A DNA stretch of 23,573 nt, taken from DASQHM01 sp035632095 (GTDB lineage Bacteria; Pseudomonadota; Alphaproteobacteria; Ferrovibrionales; Ferrovibrionaceae). This document shows positions 7,541-15,159 of the stretch, one piece after another. The stretch lies in the NCBI GenBank assembly GCA_035632095.1, contig DASQHM010000109.1, positions 1-23,573 of the forward strand. The letters run 5' to 3'. Made by a program: the position numbers and the translations under genes. The notes under the pieces are model-generated. The model was not told the DNA's origin, made no database searches, and saw only the letters and a program-made list of their open reading frames with translations. How positions within the stretch are numbered: position 1 is the stretch's first letter; every line of letters starts with the position of its first letter.

Positions 7541-8311
7541 TCACCGCCACACCGGCTTGCGCTTCTCGCGATAGGCGGCCATGGCTTCGGCCAAGTCCTC
7601 CGATTCGAGGCCGCGCGCCTGGTAGTCCATGTACATGTCGAGCGCTTCGGCAAAGGTCATGTCGGCGGCGCGGCTGATCGCCTGCTTGGTGAAGCGCATG
7701 CCCTGGCTCGCGCGCTCGACGGTCGTGCGCACGTAAGCCTCGAATTCCGCGTCCATGCCGGCTTCGCTCACCAGGCGGTTCACCAGGCCGATGCGCAAGG
7801 CCGCTTCGCCGTCCACAGGTTCACCCCAGAGCGCGAGTTCGCGGGCGCGACCGATGCCGACATAGCGTGCGAGCCGCCAGACGCTGAGGCCCGGCACCAG
7901 GCCCTCCTGGCCCGCCGGCAACCCCATTTGGCAGCTCGGCGTGGCGATGCGCAGGTCGCAGGCCAGCGCCAATTGCAGACCGCCGCCGAGCGCATAGCCG
8001 TGCATCAGGCAGAGCACCACCTTGTCCATGGTCTCGATCTCACGCATGCATTCTTCCCAGAGCCGGAAGTTTGCCGGACCGATCTTGCCTTGCGACAGAT
8101 CCTTCAAATCGACGCCGGTCGAGAAGGCGCGCCCGGCGCCCTTGATCGCCACCACGCGGATTTCCGGGTCTTCGACGATCAGACCGAGCGCCGCCTGCAG
8201 ATCGAATTTCGAGGGATGGTCGAAGGCGTTGAGGCGATGGGGGCGATTCAAGGTGAGATACGCGACCCGGTCGCGCTTTTCGAATACCAAGCTCTTGAAC
8301 TCTCTCGACAT
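7541..8311 (-). CDS. Enoyl-CoA hydratase/isomerase (crotonase) family protein
   Basis: Crotonase-fold enzyme of 256 residues acting on a CoA thioester. The CoA-binding oxyanion segments are present: GAGRAFSTGVDLKDL (58-72) and MHGYALGGGLQLALACDLRIA (103-123). Aligned to rat mitochondrial hydratase, the glutamate corresponding to E144 is replaced by A133 (LPAGQEGLVPG, with E136 three residues later), while the one corresponding to E164 is kept as E158. A classic hydratase needs both, so the reaction may differ (isomerase, hydrolase or other crotonase chemistry). The gene starts nine bases after the acyl-CoA dehydrogenase stop, and AGGAGG lies across that stop, so the two are co-translated. The substrate cannot be read from the sequence. 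Confidence 0.93.
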   Translation of the reverse strand: MSREFKSLVFEKRDRVAYLTLNRPHRLNAFDHPSKFDLQAALGLIVEDPEIRVVAIKGAGRAFSTGVDLKDLSQGKIGPANFRLWEECMREIETMDKVVLCLMHGYALGGGLQLALACDLRIATPSCQMGLPAGQEGLVPGLSVWRLARYVGIGRARELALWGEPVDGEAALRIGLVNRLVSEAGMDAEFEAYVRTTVERASQGMRFTKQAISRAADMTFAEALDMYMDYQARGLESEDLAEAMAAYREKRKPVWR

Positions 8312-8320
8312 GATCGCCTC

Positions 8321-9490
8321 CTAAGACGCGCCGTAGCGGCTCGCAAGCACCGCGCCGATGCGGTCGTTCTGAATTTCGGTTGAGCCGTCAACGTAATTGG
8401 CGATGCGGGCGAGCGCGATGTGCCGGCCGATCGGGCATTCCTCCCGCAAGCCCGCCGCACCCATCACCTGCATGCAATCCGAAAGCCGTTCGACGATCAT
8501 CTCCGAGGCGAATTTCTTTGCAAACGACGCCGCGAGCATGCCGTCCTGGCCGCGCGGCGCCGCGCCCTCCGCCTCGATCAATCCCACGGCGCGATAGGTG
8601 AGCAATCGCGCCGCCTCCAGGTCGGTCGCGACGCGGGCCAATTTCCACCGCAACCCCTGATGCTCCAGCAGCGGCTTGCCGAAGGCTTGGCGCTCGCCGC
8701 CATACCGCACGGCGCAGGCAAGCGCCTCTTCCAGCATGCCGCAGCACATGGCCGCCACATAGGTGCGCGCCTGGTTGAGGCCCTGCAGCGCGACCGAGAA
8801 CGCCTTGCCGGCTGGGCGGATCAGATCGGCCCCTGTTGCGCGATAGTCCCTGAGTTTGAAACCGCCGACCCCGATGGCATGGCCGCCCATGAGCTGGAAC
8901 GGCGGCACGCGCTCGAAGCCGGGCTTGGTGCCATCGACCAGAAAGCAGGCGATGCCGCGGCCGCGCGAGCCGGGTTCGGTCTGCGCGTACGTGAAGTAGA
9001 CGTCGCCTTCGGCCGCGTTGGTGATCCAGGCTTTCTCGCCGTTGAGAACCCAGCCGTCCGCCGTCTTCCGCGCCGTCGTTTGGATTTCGGCGAAGTCGCT
9101 GCCCACGTCGGGCTCGCTGAGCGCCGCGCCGCCGAGCCGCTCGACCTTGAGCAGCGCGGGCAGGAAGCGTGCGATCTGCTCTTGCGTGCCTTCGTGCGCG
9201 ATGCGTTTGGCGCAATTGTGGGTGTTCACCAGGCTGAAGGCGAAGGCCATGCAGCCGCGGCTGAGTTCCTCGGCAACACGAAGCTTGGCGAAGAAGCTCA
9301 TGCCGAGACCGCCGTGCGCCTTGGGCACTTCGATCTTGTTGAACCCGAGTTCGGCCGCCGACTTCAAGGCGTCGCGGGCGATGCGCCGTTCGCGCTCCCA
9401 GCGCGCTGCGTTCGGCAGCACCACGGTGCGGGTGAAGGCCTTGGCCGAGTCGATCAGGCGCTGTTCGTCCGCCGTCAGTGCGGGCACCAT
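8321..9490 (-). CDS. Acyl-CoA dehydrogenase family protein
   Basis: FAD flavoenzyme of 389 residues, normal length for the family; it oxidises an acyl-CoA to its 2,3-enoyl form and passes electrons to ETF. The order is an N-terminal helical domain (1-115), a beta domain with GGAALSEPDVGSD and GWVLNGEKAWITNAA, and a C-terminal helical domain with YGGERQAFGKPLLEHQGLRW and MQVMGAAGL. At the usual catalytic position of medium-chain enzymes (the Glu of YEGT) this protein has D368 in NYVDGSTEIQ; Asp also occurs there in ACAD10/11-type enzymes. The ATG at 9490 has GGGAGGAA upstream. It pairs with the crotonase gene nine bases downstream and is divergent from purQ. The substrate is unknown. Confidence 0.94.
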   Translation of the reverse strand: MVPALTADEQRLIDSAKAFTRTVVLPNAARWERERRIARDALKSAAELGFNKIEVPKAHGGLGMSFFAKLRVAEELSRGCMAFAFSLVNTHNCAKRIAHEGTQEQIARFLPALLKVERLGGAALSEPDVGSDFAEIQTTARKTADGWVLNGEKAWITNAAEGDVYFTYAQTEPGSRGRGIACFLVDGTKPGFERVPPFQLMGGHAIGVGGFKLRDYRATGADLIRPAGKAFSVALQGLNQARTYVAAMCCGMLEEALACAVRYGGERQAFGKPLLEHQGLRWKLARVATDLEAARLLTYRAVGLIEAEGAAPRGQDGMLAASFAKKFASEMIVERLSDCMQVMGAAGLREECPIGRHIALARIANYVDGSTEIQNDRIGAVLASRYGAS

Positions 9491-9610
9491 GGTGTTCCTC
9501 CCGGTTCGTCCGAAGGCAGCTTACGCACCGCCTGGATTGCACGCAACTCCTTGGATCGCAATATGAATTCAGATCATTAAGGGCCCGGAGCGCGCCCGGT
9601 CCGGCTTGGC

Positions 9611-9639
9611 TTGCAACGCCGTGCACCGCTCGATAGCAT
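9611..9639 (+). promoter_or_regulatory. Putative promoter of purQL-bolA-grxD
   Basis: TTGCAA (9611-9616), 17 bases and TAGCAT (9634-9639) form a sigma70-like promoter, four of six matches in each box. It would give a leader of about 33 bases before purQ. Such a promoter is required if purQL is cut off from the purC promoter by the opposite-strand genes. Confidence 0.35.
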
Positions 9640-9678
9640 CCGCCGCACCGCCGGAAAACCAGGCCCCAGGTCGCAGAG

Positions 9679-10368
9679 ATGCAAGCCGCCGTCATCGTCT
9701 TTCCCGGCTCCAACTGCGACCGTGACGCGCAAGTGGCGCTAACCCAAAGCATGGGTCGACCGCCGCTGATGATCTGGCACCGCGAGACCAGCCTGCCGAA
9801 GCTCGATCTCATCTTCATTCCGGGCGGCTTCGCCTATGGCGACTATTTGCGCTGCGGCGCCATGGCGGCGCATTCGCCGGTGATGCGCGAGGTCGTGGCG
9901 CGCGCCAAGGCAGGGACGGCAGTCCTCGCGGTGTGCAACGGATTCCAGGTCGCGGTCGAAGCCGGCTTGCTGCCGGGCGCGCTGATGCGCAACGCCAGCC
10001 TGAAATACGTATGCAGAGACGTGCATCTCAAGGTCGAGACCAGCCAGACGCCTTTCACCGCGCGTTATGAAACGGGCCAGGTCATTCGCATTCCGGTCGG
10101 CCACGGCGAAGGCAACTACTACGCCGACGACGAAACCTTGAAGCGCCTGGAGGGTGACGGCCGCGTCGCGTTCCGCTATTGCGAGCCGGACGGCGCGCTG
10201 ACCGACAACGCCAATCCGAACGGCTCGCGCCGCAACATCGCCGGCATCTTCAACAAGGAGCGCACCGTACTCGGCATGATGCCGCACCCGGAGCGGCTTT
10301 CCGATCCGGCGCTCGGCGGCAACGACGGCCGCGCCATGTTCGACGCCCTGGCCGAGGCGCTGGCGTGA
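9679..10368 (+). CDS. purQ: Phosphoribosylformylglycinamidine synthase subunit PurQ (glutaminase)
   Basis: PurQ, 229 residues, a class I glutamine amidotransferase. It hydrolyses glutamine and feeds ammonia to PurL for conversion of FGAR to FGAM. The catalytic triad is visible: C86 in AVCNGFQ, H203 and E205 in MPHPER. The oxyanion strand IPGGFAYGDYLRCGA (47-61) and the NPNGSRRNIAGI segment are also typical. It begins the plus-strand block after the inserted minus-strand genes. Its stop TGA overlaps the GTG start of purL (GTGA), so the two subunits are translationally coupled. Confidence 0.98.
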   Translation: MQAAVIVFPGSNCDRDAQVALTQSMGRPPLMIWHRETSLPKLDLIFIPGGFAYGDYLRCGAMAAHSPVMREVVARAKAGTAVLAVCNGFQVAVEAGLLPGALMRNASLKYVCRDVHLKVETSQTPFTARYETGQVIRIPVGHGEGNYYADDETLKRLEGDGRVAFRYCEPDGALTDNANPNGSRRNIAGIFNKERTVLGMMPHPERLSDPALGGNDGRAMFDALAEALA

Positions 10369-12563
10369 AGCTGCCGGAAAAGATCACGCCCGAGGTGGTG
10401 CGCGAGCATGGATTGAACCAGGCCGAATACGCGCGCGTGCTCGAGGTGATGGGGCGCGAGCCGAACCTGCTCGAGCTCGGCATCTTCTCCGTCATGTGGA
10501 GCGAGCATTGCTCCTATAAGTCGTCGAAGAAATGGCTGAAGCGGCTGCCGACCAAGGCGCCCTGGGTCATCTGCGGACCGGGCGAGAACGCGGGCGTCAT
10601 CGACATCGGCGACGGCGACGCGGTCGTGTTCAAGATGGAAAGCCATAACCATCCGTCGTTCATCGAACCCTATCAGGGTGCGGCCACAGGCGTCGGCGGC
10701 ATCCTGCGCGACGTCTTCACAATGGGCGCGCGGCCCATCGCCAACCTGAACGCGCTCCGCTTCGGCGATCCGGAACACCCGAAGACGCGGCATCTGGTTG
10801 CGGGCGTGGTGGCGGGCATCGGCGGCTACGGCAATTGCGTCGGCATCCCGACCGTCGGCGGCGAATGCACGTTCCATCCGAGCTACAACGGCAACATCCT
10901 GGTCAACGCCATGACCGTGGGCCTGGCGCGCACCGACAAGATCTTCTATTCGGCCGCCGCCGGTATCGGCAATCCCGTCGTCTATGTCGGCTCCAAGACC
11001 GGGCGCGACGGCATTCACGGCGCGACCATGGCGTCGGCGGAATTCGACGACGCGTCGGAGGAGAAACGCCCGACCGTGCAGGTGGGCGACCCCTTCACCG
11101 AAAAGCTGCTGATCGAGGCGTGTCTCGAACTGATGGCGACAGACGCCATCGTCTCCATCCAGGACATGGGCGCGGCGGGTCTCACGTCCTCTTCGTTCGA
11201 GATGGCGTCCAAGGGCGGCGTCGGCATCGAGCTTGAGCTCGATCGCGTGCCCTGCCGCGAGACCGGCATGGTGCCTTACGAGATCATGCTGTCGGAAAGC
11301 CAGGAGCGCATGCTCATGGTGATCCGCCCGGGACGCGAAGATGTCGCGCGGGCGGTGTTCGAGAAATGGGAACTCGACTTCGCCGTGATTGGCCACGTCA
11401 CCGACACGGGCCGCATGGTGCTCAAATGGCAAGGCGCCGTGGCCGGCGACCTGCCCGTGGCGCCGCTCGCCGCCGCCGCGCCGGAATACGACCGGCCCTG
11501 GGTCGCGACGGCAAAGCCCAAACCCATCCATGCGAGCGACGTCGCTGCGAAGGATATCGGCAGCGCCTTGCTGACCCTGATCGCCTCGCCCGATCTGGCA
11601 AACAAGCGGTGGGTCTGGGAACAGTACGACCACATGGTCATGGCGGATACGGCGCAACGGCCGGGCGGCGATGCCGCGGTGGTGCGCGTTCATGGCACGA
11701 AGAAGGCGCGCGCGCTGACCACGGACTGCACGCCGCGCTACTGTGCCGCCGATCCGGAAGCCGGCGGCGCGCAGGCCGTGGCGGAGACATGGCGCAACCT
11801 TACGGCGGTCGGCGCGCGCCCGCTCGCCCTCACCGACTGCATGAACTTCGGCAATCCGGAACGCCCGGAGATCATGGGACAATTCGCCGGCTGTATCGAA
11901 GGCATGCGCGCCGCATGCCTCGCGCTCGACTTCCCCGTCGTCTCCGGCAACGTATCGCTCTACAACGAGACCAACGGCAAGGGCGTGCAACCGACCCCGG
12001 CCATCGGCGGCGTCGGCCTGCTGGACGATCTATCCGTCATGGTCACCGTCGCGCCGAAATCCGCGGGCGAGACGTTGATACTGGTAGGCGAAACCCGCGG
12101 CCATCTCGGCCAGTCGCTCTACTTGCGCGAAATTCTGGGCCGGGAAGACGGCGCGCCGCCGCCGGTGGACCTGGCGGCGGAGCGGCGGAACGGCGATTTC
12201 GTGCGCGCCCAGATCCGGGCGGGGCATGTGAAGGCCTGCCACGACCTGTCCGACGGCGGGCTGCTCGTGGCCGTGGCGGAGATGTGCCTCGCCGCCAAGC
12301 TCGGGGCCGCCATCGACCTGCCAGAGGGCATTCCACCCCATGCGGCGGCCTTCGGCGAAGACCAGGGCCGCTACATCCTCTCGGTCGCAGCCGGATCGGC
12401 CGAAAACATGGTTAAGGCCGCAAAGACCTTGGGGGTTCCCGCTCAAATCCTCGGCCGGATGGGTGGCCGGCATTTGACCTGGGGCGCAAAGTCCACCATA
12501 TCTGTGGGCGAACTTCGCGACCGGAACGAAGCTTGGTTTCCGGCCTATATGGCGACGCCGTAG
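10365..12563 (+). CDS. purL: Phosphoribosylformylglycinamidine synthase subunit PurL (small type)
   Basis: PurL of 732 residues, the small form that needs separate PurS and PurQ, both present in the window. It uses ATP and PurQ-derived ammonia to make FGAM. Recognisable parts are the N-terminal linker, SVMWSEHCSYKSSKKWL with H48, the ATP/Mg segment VVFKMESHNHPSF (88-99) followed by the GAATGVGGILRD loop, SIQDMGAAGLTSSSFEM, and in the second half the repeat of the same fold with CMNFGNPERPEI, VVSGNVSLYNET and CHDLSDGGLLVA. The start is the GTG at 10365, inside the end of purQ; a longer reading frame upstream is only the antiparallel frame of purQ. bolA follows 22 bases after the stop. Confidence 0.98.
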   Translation: MKLPEKITPEVVREHGLNQAEYARVLEVMGREPNLLELGIFSVMWSEHCSYKSSKKWLKRLPTKAPWVICGPGENAGVIDIGDGDAVVFKMESHNHPSFIEPYQGAATGVGGILRDVFTMGARPIANLNALRFGDPEHPKTRHLVAGVVAGIGGYGNCVGIPTVGGECTFHPSYNGNILVNAMTVGLARTDKIFYSAAAGIGNPVVYVGSKTGRDGIHGATMASAEFDDASEEKRPTVQVGDPFTEKLLIEACLELMATDAIVSIQDMGAAGLTSSSFEMASKGGVGIELELDRVPCRETGMVPYEIMLSESQERMLMVIRPGREDVARAVFEKWELDFAVIGHVTDTGRMVLKWQGAVAGDLPVAPLAAAAPEYDRPWVATAKPKPIHASDVAAKDIGSALLTLIASPDLANKRWVWEQYDHMVMADTAQRPGGDAAVVRVHGTKKARALTTDCTPRYCAADPEAGGAQAVAETWRNLTAVGARPLALTDCMNFGNPERPEIMGQFAGCIEGMRAACLALDFPVVSGNVSLYNETNGKGVQPTPAIGGVGLLDDLSVMVTVAPKSAGETLILVGETRGHLGQSLYLREILGREDGAPPPVDLAAERRNGDFVRAQIRAGHVKACHDLSDGGLLVAVAEMCLAAKLGAAIDLPEGIPPHAAAFGEDQGRYILSVAAGSAENMVKAAKTLGVPAQILGRMGGRHLTWGAKSTISVGELRDRNEAWFPAYMATP

Positions 12564-12585
12564 TCGGCGAACCGGAGTGTCTGCG

Positions 12586-12822
12586 ATGCCGATGAACGCC
12601 GCCGACATCGAGCGGTTGATCAAGGAGAAGCTGCCCGACGCGCGGGTGGAGATTCAGGACCTGCGCGGGGACGGCGATCATTACGCGGCCCATGTGGTAT
12701 CGGCCGCATTCAAGGGCAAGAGCCGGGTGCAGCAGCACCAGCTGGTGTATCAGGCCTTGCGCGGCAACATGGGCGGCGCGCTGCATGCCTTGGCGTTGCA
12801 GACTTCTCCGCCAGAGGAATAA
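12586..12822 (+). CDS. BolA family protein
   Basis: A 78-residue BolA-type protein. BolA proteins pair with CGFS monothiol glutaredoxins to bridge a [2Fe-2S] cluster, used in iron-sulfur cluster delivery or iron sensing. The class-II KH-like pattern is clear: IERLIKEKLPDARVEIQDLRGDG, HYAAHVVSAAF, then the signature FKGKSRVQQHQLVYQAL containing the invariant histidine that ligates the cluster. I chose the ATG at 12586 because CCGGAG lies eight bases upstream; a GTG three codons earlier is possible. It lies between purL and the glutaredoxin gene, the usual alphaproteobacterial order, 29 bases before the latter. Confidence 0.95.
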   Translation: MPMNAADIERLIKEKLPDARVEIQDLRGDGDHYAAHVVSAAFKGKSRVQQHQLVYQALRGNMGGALHALALQTSPPEE

Positions 12823-12851
12823 TCCGTACGGACACCGAAAGGGACGATGAG

Positions 12852-13190
12852 ATGAGCGACAACCCGGTCTTCGACCGCATTCGCCAGGACATTTCCGAGA
12901 GCCCGGTGGTGCTCTTCATGAAAGGCACGCCGGTCTTTCCGCAATGCGGCTTCTCCGCCGCGGTCGTGCAGATCCTGAGCCACATTGGCGTGAAGTTCAA
13001 AGGCGTGGACGTGCTCGCCGACCCGGGCATCCGCCAGGCCATCAAGGAATTCAGCGATTGGCCGACCATCCCTCAGCTCTACGTCAAGGGCGAGTTCGTC
13101 GGCGGCTGCGACATCGTGCGCGAGATGTTCGAGACCGGCGAGCTGCAGCAGCTCTTGTCCGAGAAAGGCGTCGAGACCCGCGCCGCTTGA
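12852..13190 (+). CDS. grxD: Monothiol glutaredoxin, Grx4/GrxD type (CGFS)
   Basis: A 112-residue thioredoxin-fold protein with the monothiol CGFS active site (C33 in FPQCGFSAAVVQIL), preceded by the VVLFMKGTP strand that includes the conserved glutathione-binding lysine. WPTIPQLYVKGEFVGGCDIVREM carries the cis-proline (TIP) and the GGCD glutathione-binding turn. CGFS glutaredoxins carry [2Fe-2S] clusters rather than reduce disulfides, and form heterodimers with BolA, whose gene lies directly upstream. It is the last gene of the purQL-bolA-grxD run. Its stop is one base from the convergent MFS gene, with no terminator hairpin between them. Confidence 0.97.
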   Translation: MSDNPVFDRIRQDISESPVVLFMKGTPVFPQCGFSAAVVQILSHIGVKFKGVDVLADPGIRQAIKEFSDWPTIPQLYVKGEFVGGCDIVREMFETGELQQLLSEKGVETRAA

Positions 13191-13191
13191 G

Positions 13192-14370
13192 TTAAGTCGG
13201 CCGCAGCTGCGCCAGAGCCGCCAGCCCCAATAGGATCAGCACGAGACCGCCGCCGAGCACGGCGAGCGGGCCCCAGTTGTCGAGCGCGCTGGCGAGCGCA
13301 AACGGCGCCAGCGCCTGCGCGACGACACCCGGCCGCGCCATGCGGCCGAGCCTGGCGCCGTATCCGGCGGAGCCGAACAGCGCCAGCGGCAAGGTGCCGC
13401 GCGCGATGGTCATGATACCGTTGCCGGCGCCATAGATCACGGTGGCGACCACGATCAGAACGGGCCCCGACGGCGCTAGCAGCGCAATGCCGGTCATGCA
13501 GAGCAGCATGCCGCCGCGCGCCGTCCACAACGGATGCAATCCGCGCCCTAGGGTGAATTCGACGATGCGGGCCGCCACCTGCGACGGCCCGATGATCATG
13601 CCGATGACGACCGCGGTGCCCGGATCGATGCCAAGGCGGCGAAGGACCTCGAGGTAGTTCACCGAGAGCCCGGCGCTCACGCAGGAAAACAACGTGAAGG
13701 CGACCACGAGATAGAGGAAGCGCCGGTCCGGCTTGGTGGCTTCCGATGCGGCGGCAGACACCTCGACTGGCCGCGGCTCTCGTTCCGGCGGACGCGGCAA
13801 CAGCAGCAGATGGATCGTCGAGCCGACCGTGATGTGCGCACCGGCAATGATGAAGCATGCGATGCGCCAGCCGAATTTATGCTCCAGCGCCGCCACCGCC
13901 GGCCAGCCGATGGTGCTGGCCAATCCGCCGAGCAACGTCAGGCCGGTGATGGCTGGCCGGGCGCTGGCGCCGTAGAGCCGCGTGAGCGTCGCGAAGGCGG
14001 GGTCGTAGAGCCCGCAGGCCATGCCGAGGCCGATGACGGTCCATGCCGCGTATAGCACGGGGATGCTGGAAGCCGTGCCGAGCAGCGCGATGCCCGCCGC
14101 CAGCAGAAACGAGCTCAGCGCGAGCACGCGCCGCCCGCCGTGCCGGTCGATGGTGCGCCCGACGACGGGCGCGAGCGGCGCCGCCACCACGAGCGCCCAC
14201 GACAACCCGCCGACCACGATGGCGCTGTTCCATCCGGTATCGCGCGCGATCGGGTGCGACAGCACGGCCGGAAGGTAGTAGCTCGTCCCCCAACTTAAAA
14301 TCTGCGTGACGCCGAGCAGGGAAACCACGCGCACGCGGGCCGCGCGGGACTGAGCCTCGATGGCAACCAC
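13192..14370 (-). CDS. Major facilitator superfamily transporter
   Basis: Integral inner-membrane protein of 392 residues with a two-times-six helix layout: six hydrophobic segments before a charged central loop at about residues 198-220 (RPPEREPRPVEVSAAASEATKPDRR), then six more. The loop between helices 2 and 3 carries a form of the MFS signature (VVGRTIDRHGGRRVL). The family includes secondary transporters for sugars, organic acids, drugs and more; nothing visible fixes the substrate. The start is the GTG at 14370, with GGAG five bases upstream. It stands alone: convergent with grxD at its end, and with the hsp20 terminator 54 bases upstream of its start. Confidence 0.93.
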   Translation of the reverse strand: MVAIEAQSRAARVRVVSLLGVTQILSWGTSYYLPAVLSHPIARDTGWNSAIVVGGLSWALVVAAPLAPVVGRTIDRHGGRRVLALSSFLLAAGIALLGTASSIPVLYAAWTVIGLGMACGLYDPAFATLTRLYGASARPAITGLTLLGGLASTIGWPAVAALEHKFGWRIACFIIAGAHITVGSTIHLLLLPRPPEREPRPVEVSAAASEATKPDRRFLYLVVAFTLFSCVSAGLSVNYLEVLRRLGIDPGTAVVIGMIIGPSQVAARIVEFTLGRGLHPLWTARGGMLLCMTGIALLAPSGPVLIVVATVIYGAGNGIMTIARGTLPLALFGSAGYGARLGRMARPGVVAQALAPFALASALDNWGPLAVLGGGLVLILLGLAALAQLRPT

Positions 14371-14424
14371 CCTCGCTCCTTCGCAGATGCTCTCCCGCCC
14401 TCCAGTATGGAAGATTCGCCAAAG

Positions 14425-14450
14425 AAAAGGGCCGCGAAAGCGGCCCTTTT
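14425..14450 (-). terminator. Rho-independent terminator of hsp20
   Basis: Eleven-base perfect stem: AAAAGGGCCGC at 14425-14435 and its complement at 14440-14450, around four bases. On the minus strand the stem is followed by TTTTCTTT-like sequence, the U-tract expected downstream of hsp20. On the plus strand the loop reads GAAA, and there is also a T run, so it may work both ways. Confidence 0.88.
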
Positions 14451-14473
14451 CCGTAGCGTTGGACGCAGGCGCG

Positions 14474-14926
14474 TTAGGCCGCCTTGGCGTCGATCGTCTT
14501 GGCCGGTTCCTTGCTCGAGATGGCGACCGTGCGGGGCTTCAAAGCCTCCGGCACTTCGCGCACCAACTCGATGTGCAATAGGCCGTCGCGCAGGCTCGCA
14601 TCTCTCACGCGGATATAGTCGGCAAGGTCGAAGCGGCGCTCGAAGGCGCGCGTGCCGATGCCGCGATGCAGGTACTCGGCCTTGTCCTCCTGCTCCTTGC
14701 GGCCGGACACTACCAGCAGATTCGGCTGGGCGACGATGTTGAGCTCCTTCTCGGAGAAGCCCGCCACCGCCATGGTGATGCGATAGCTGCTGTCGCCGGT
14801 CTTTTCGATGTTGTAGGGCGGGTAGCCCGGCGCGGCCTCGAGGTTGGTGGCGTCGTCAAGCAGGCGCGTCAGCCGGTCGAAGCCGATGGTGGAACGGAAC
14901 AGGGGGGAAAAGTCGAACGTGTTCAT
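14474..14926 (-). CDS. Small heat-shock protein Hsp20/IbpA type
   Basis: ATP-independent chaperone of 150 residues that holds unfolding proteins for refolding. The start NTFDFSPLFRSTIGFDRL is the mark of class A rhizobial-type sHsps and E. coli IbpA. The alpha-crystallin domain spans about 35-125 (YPPYNIEKTGDSSYRITMAV, LLVVSGRK, GIGTRAFERRFDL, SLRDGLLHIEL), followed by a short tail with the VAI anchor that docks into the neighbouring subunit. Two in-frame ATGs exist, 14932 and 14926; the second is nine bases from AGGAG and gives the family start, the first only three. The leader carries a ROSE-like hairpin and a sigma32-like promoter, so it should be induced by heat at both the transcription and translation levels. 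Confidence 0.95.
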   Translation of the reverse strand: MNTFDFSPLFRSTIGFDRLTRLLDDATNLEAAPGYPPYNIEKTGDSSYRITMAVAGFSEKELNIVAQPNLLVVSGRKEQEDKAEYLHRGIGTRAFERRFDLADYIRVRDASLRDGLLHIELVREVPEALKPRTVAISSKEPAKTIDAKAA

Positions 14927-14928
14927 TG

Positions 14929-15021
14929 CCATATTCTCCTATGAGCAACATGGGTTGATCTCCGGCTTGCGCATGCAGGCTCGGGATTTATCGTGCGGCC
15001 CCTTTGGTGGCGACCGTCGAC
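14929..15021 (-). promoter_or_regulatory. ROSE-like RNA thermometer in the hsp20 leader
   Basis: The hsp20 leader would be about 90 bases. Its 3' hairpin (14954-14929) sets TTGCT (14948-14944) against the Shine-Dalgarno AGGAG (14940-14936) with a three-base loop, including the G-G opposition typical of ROSE elements; flanking CC/GG pairs extend the stem and take in the first ATG. A second imperfect hairpin (GCCTGC/GCAAGC) lies just upstream. Heating would melt the weak helix and expose the ribosome site. ROSE elements are established for rhizobial small heat-shock genes; the assignment here is by motif and position. Confidence 0.7.
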
Positions 15022-15027
15022 ACTGCC

Positions 15028-15057
15028 TAGTTGGGAACGCCAACGACCCGGTTCAAG
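15028..15057 (-). promoter_or_regulatory. Sigma32 (RpoH)-like promoter of hsp20
   Basis: On the minus strand CCCCTTGAA, with its CTTGAA core at 15057-15052, is followed after 16 bases by CCCAACTA (15035-15028), near the heat-shock consensus CTTGAA and CCCCATnT. It places the transcription start near 15021. Confidence 0.55.
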
Positions 15058-15100
15058 GGGTAGCAGTGCGACTCTTTGATGCGGCAATACTATGAAATTC

Positions 15101-15132
15101 AAAGAAAAAAGGCCGCACCTGAAGATGCGGCC
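15101..15132 (-). terminator. Rho-independent terminator of rpsD
   Basis: GGCCGCA (15111-15117) and TGCGGCC (15126-15132) form a perfect seven-base stem around eight bases. Read on the minus strand, the stem is followed at once by TTTTTTCTTT. It lies 28 bases after the rpsD stop. Confidence 0.9.
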
Positions 15133-15159
15133 TGTTTCTTTCGGGGCGACTCGCCAAGC

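Noticed and set aside
9491..9678. Search for insertion-sequence ends or attachment-site repeats at the edge of the inserted genes
   Set aside because: No direct or inverted repeat matching the sequence next to purS (about 6936) was seen by eye, so no mobile element is claimed.
10176..11990. 604-residue minus-strand frame opposite purQ and purL
   Set aside because: Antisense shadow of secure purine genes; high His/Arg content and no family resemblance.
15041..15060. GGTTCAAGGGG resembling a tRNA T-arm
   Set aside because: No acceptor, D or anticodon stems can be drawn around it; on the other strand it is the CTTGAA box of the hsp20 promoter.
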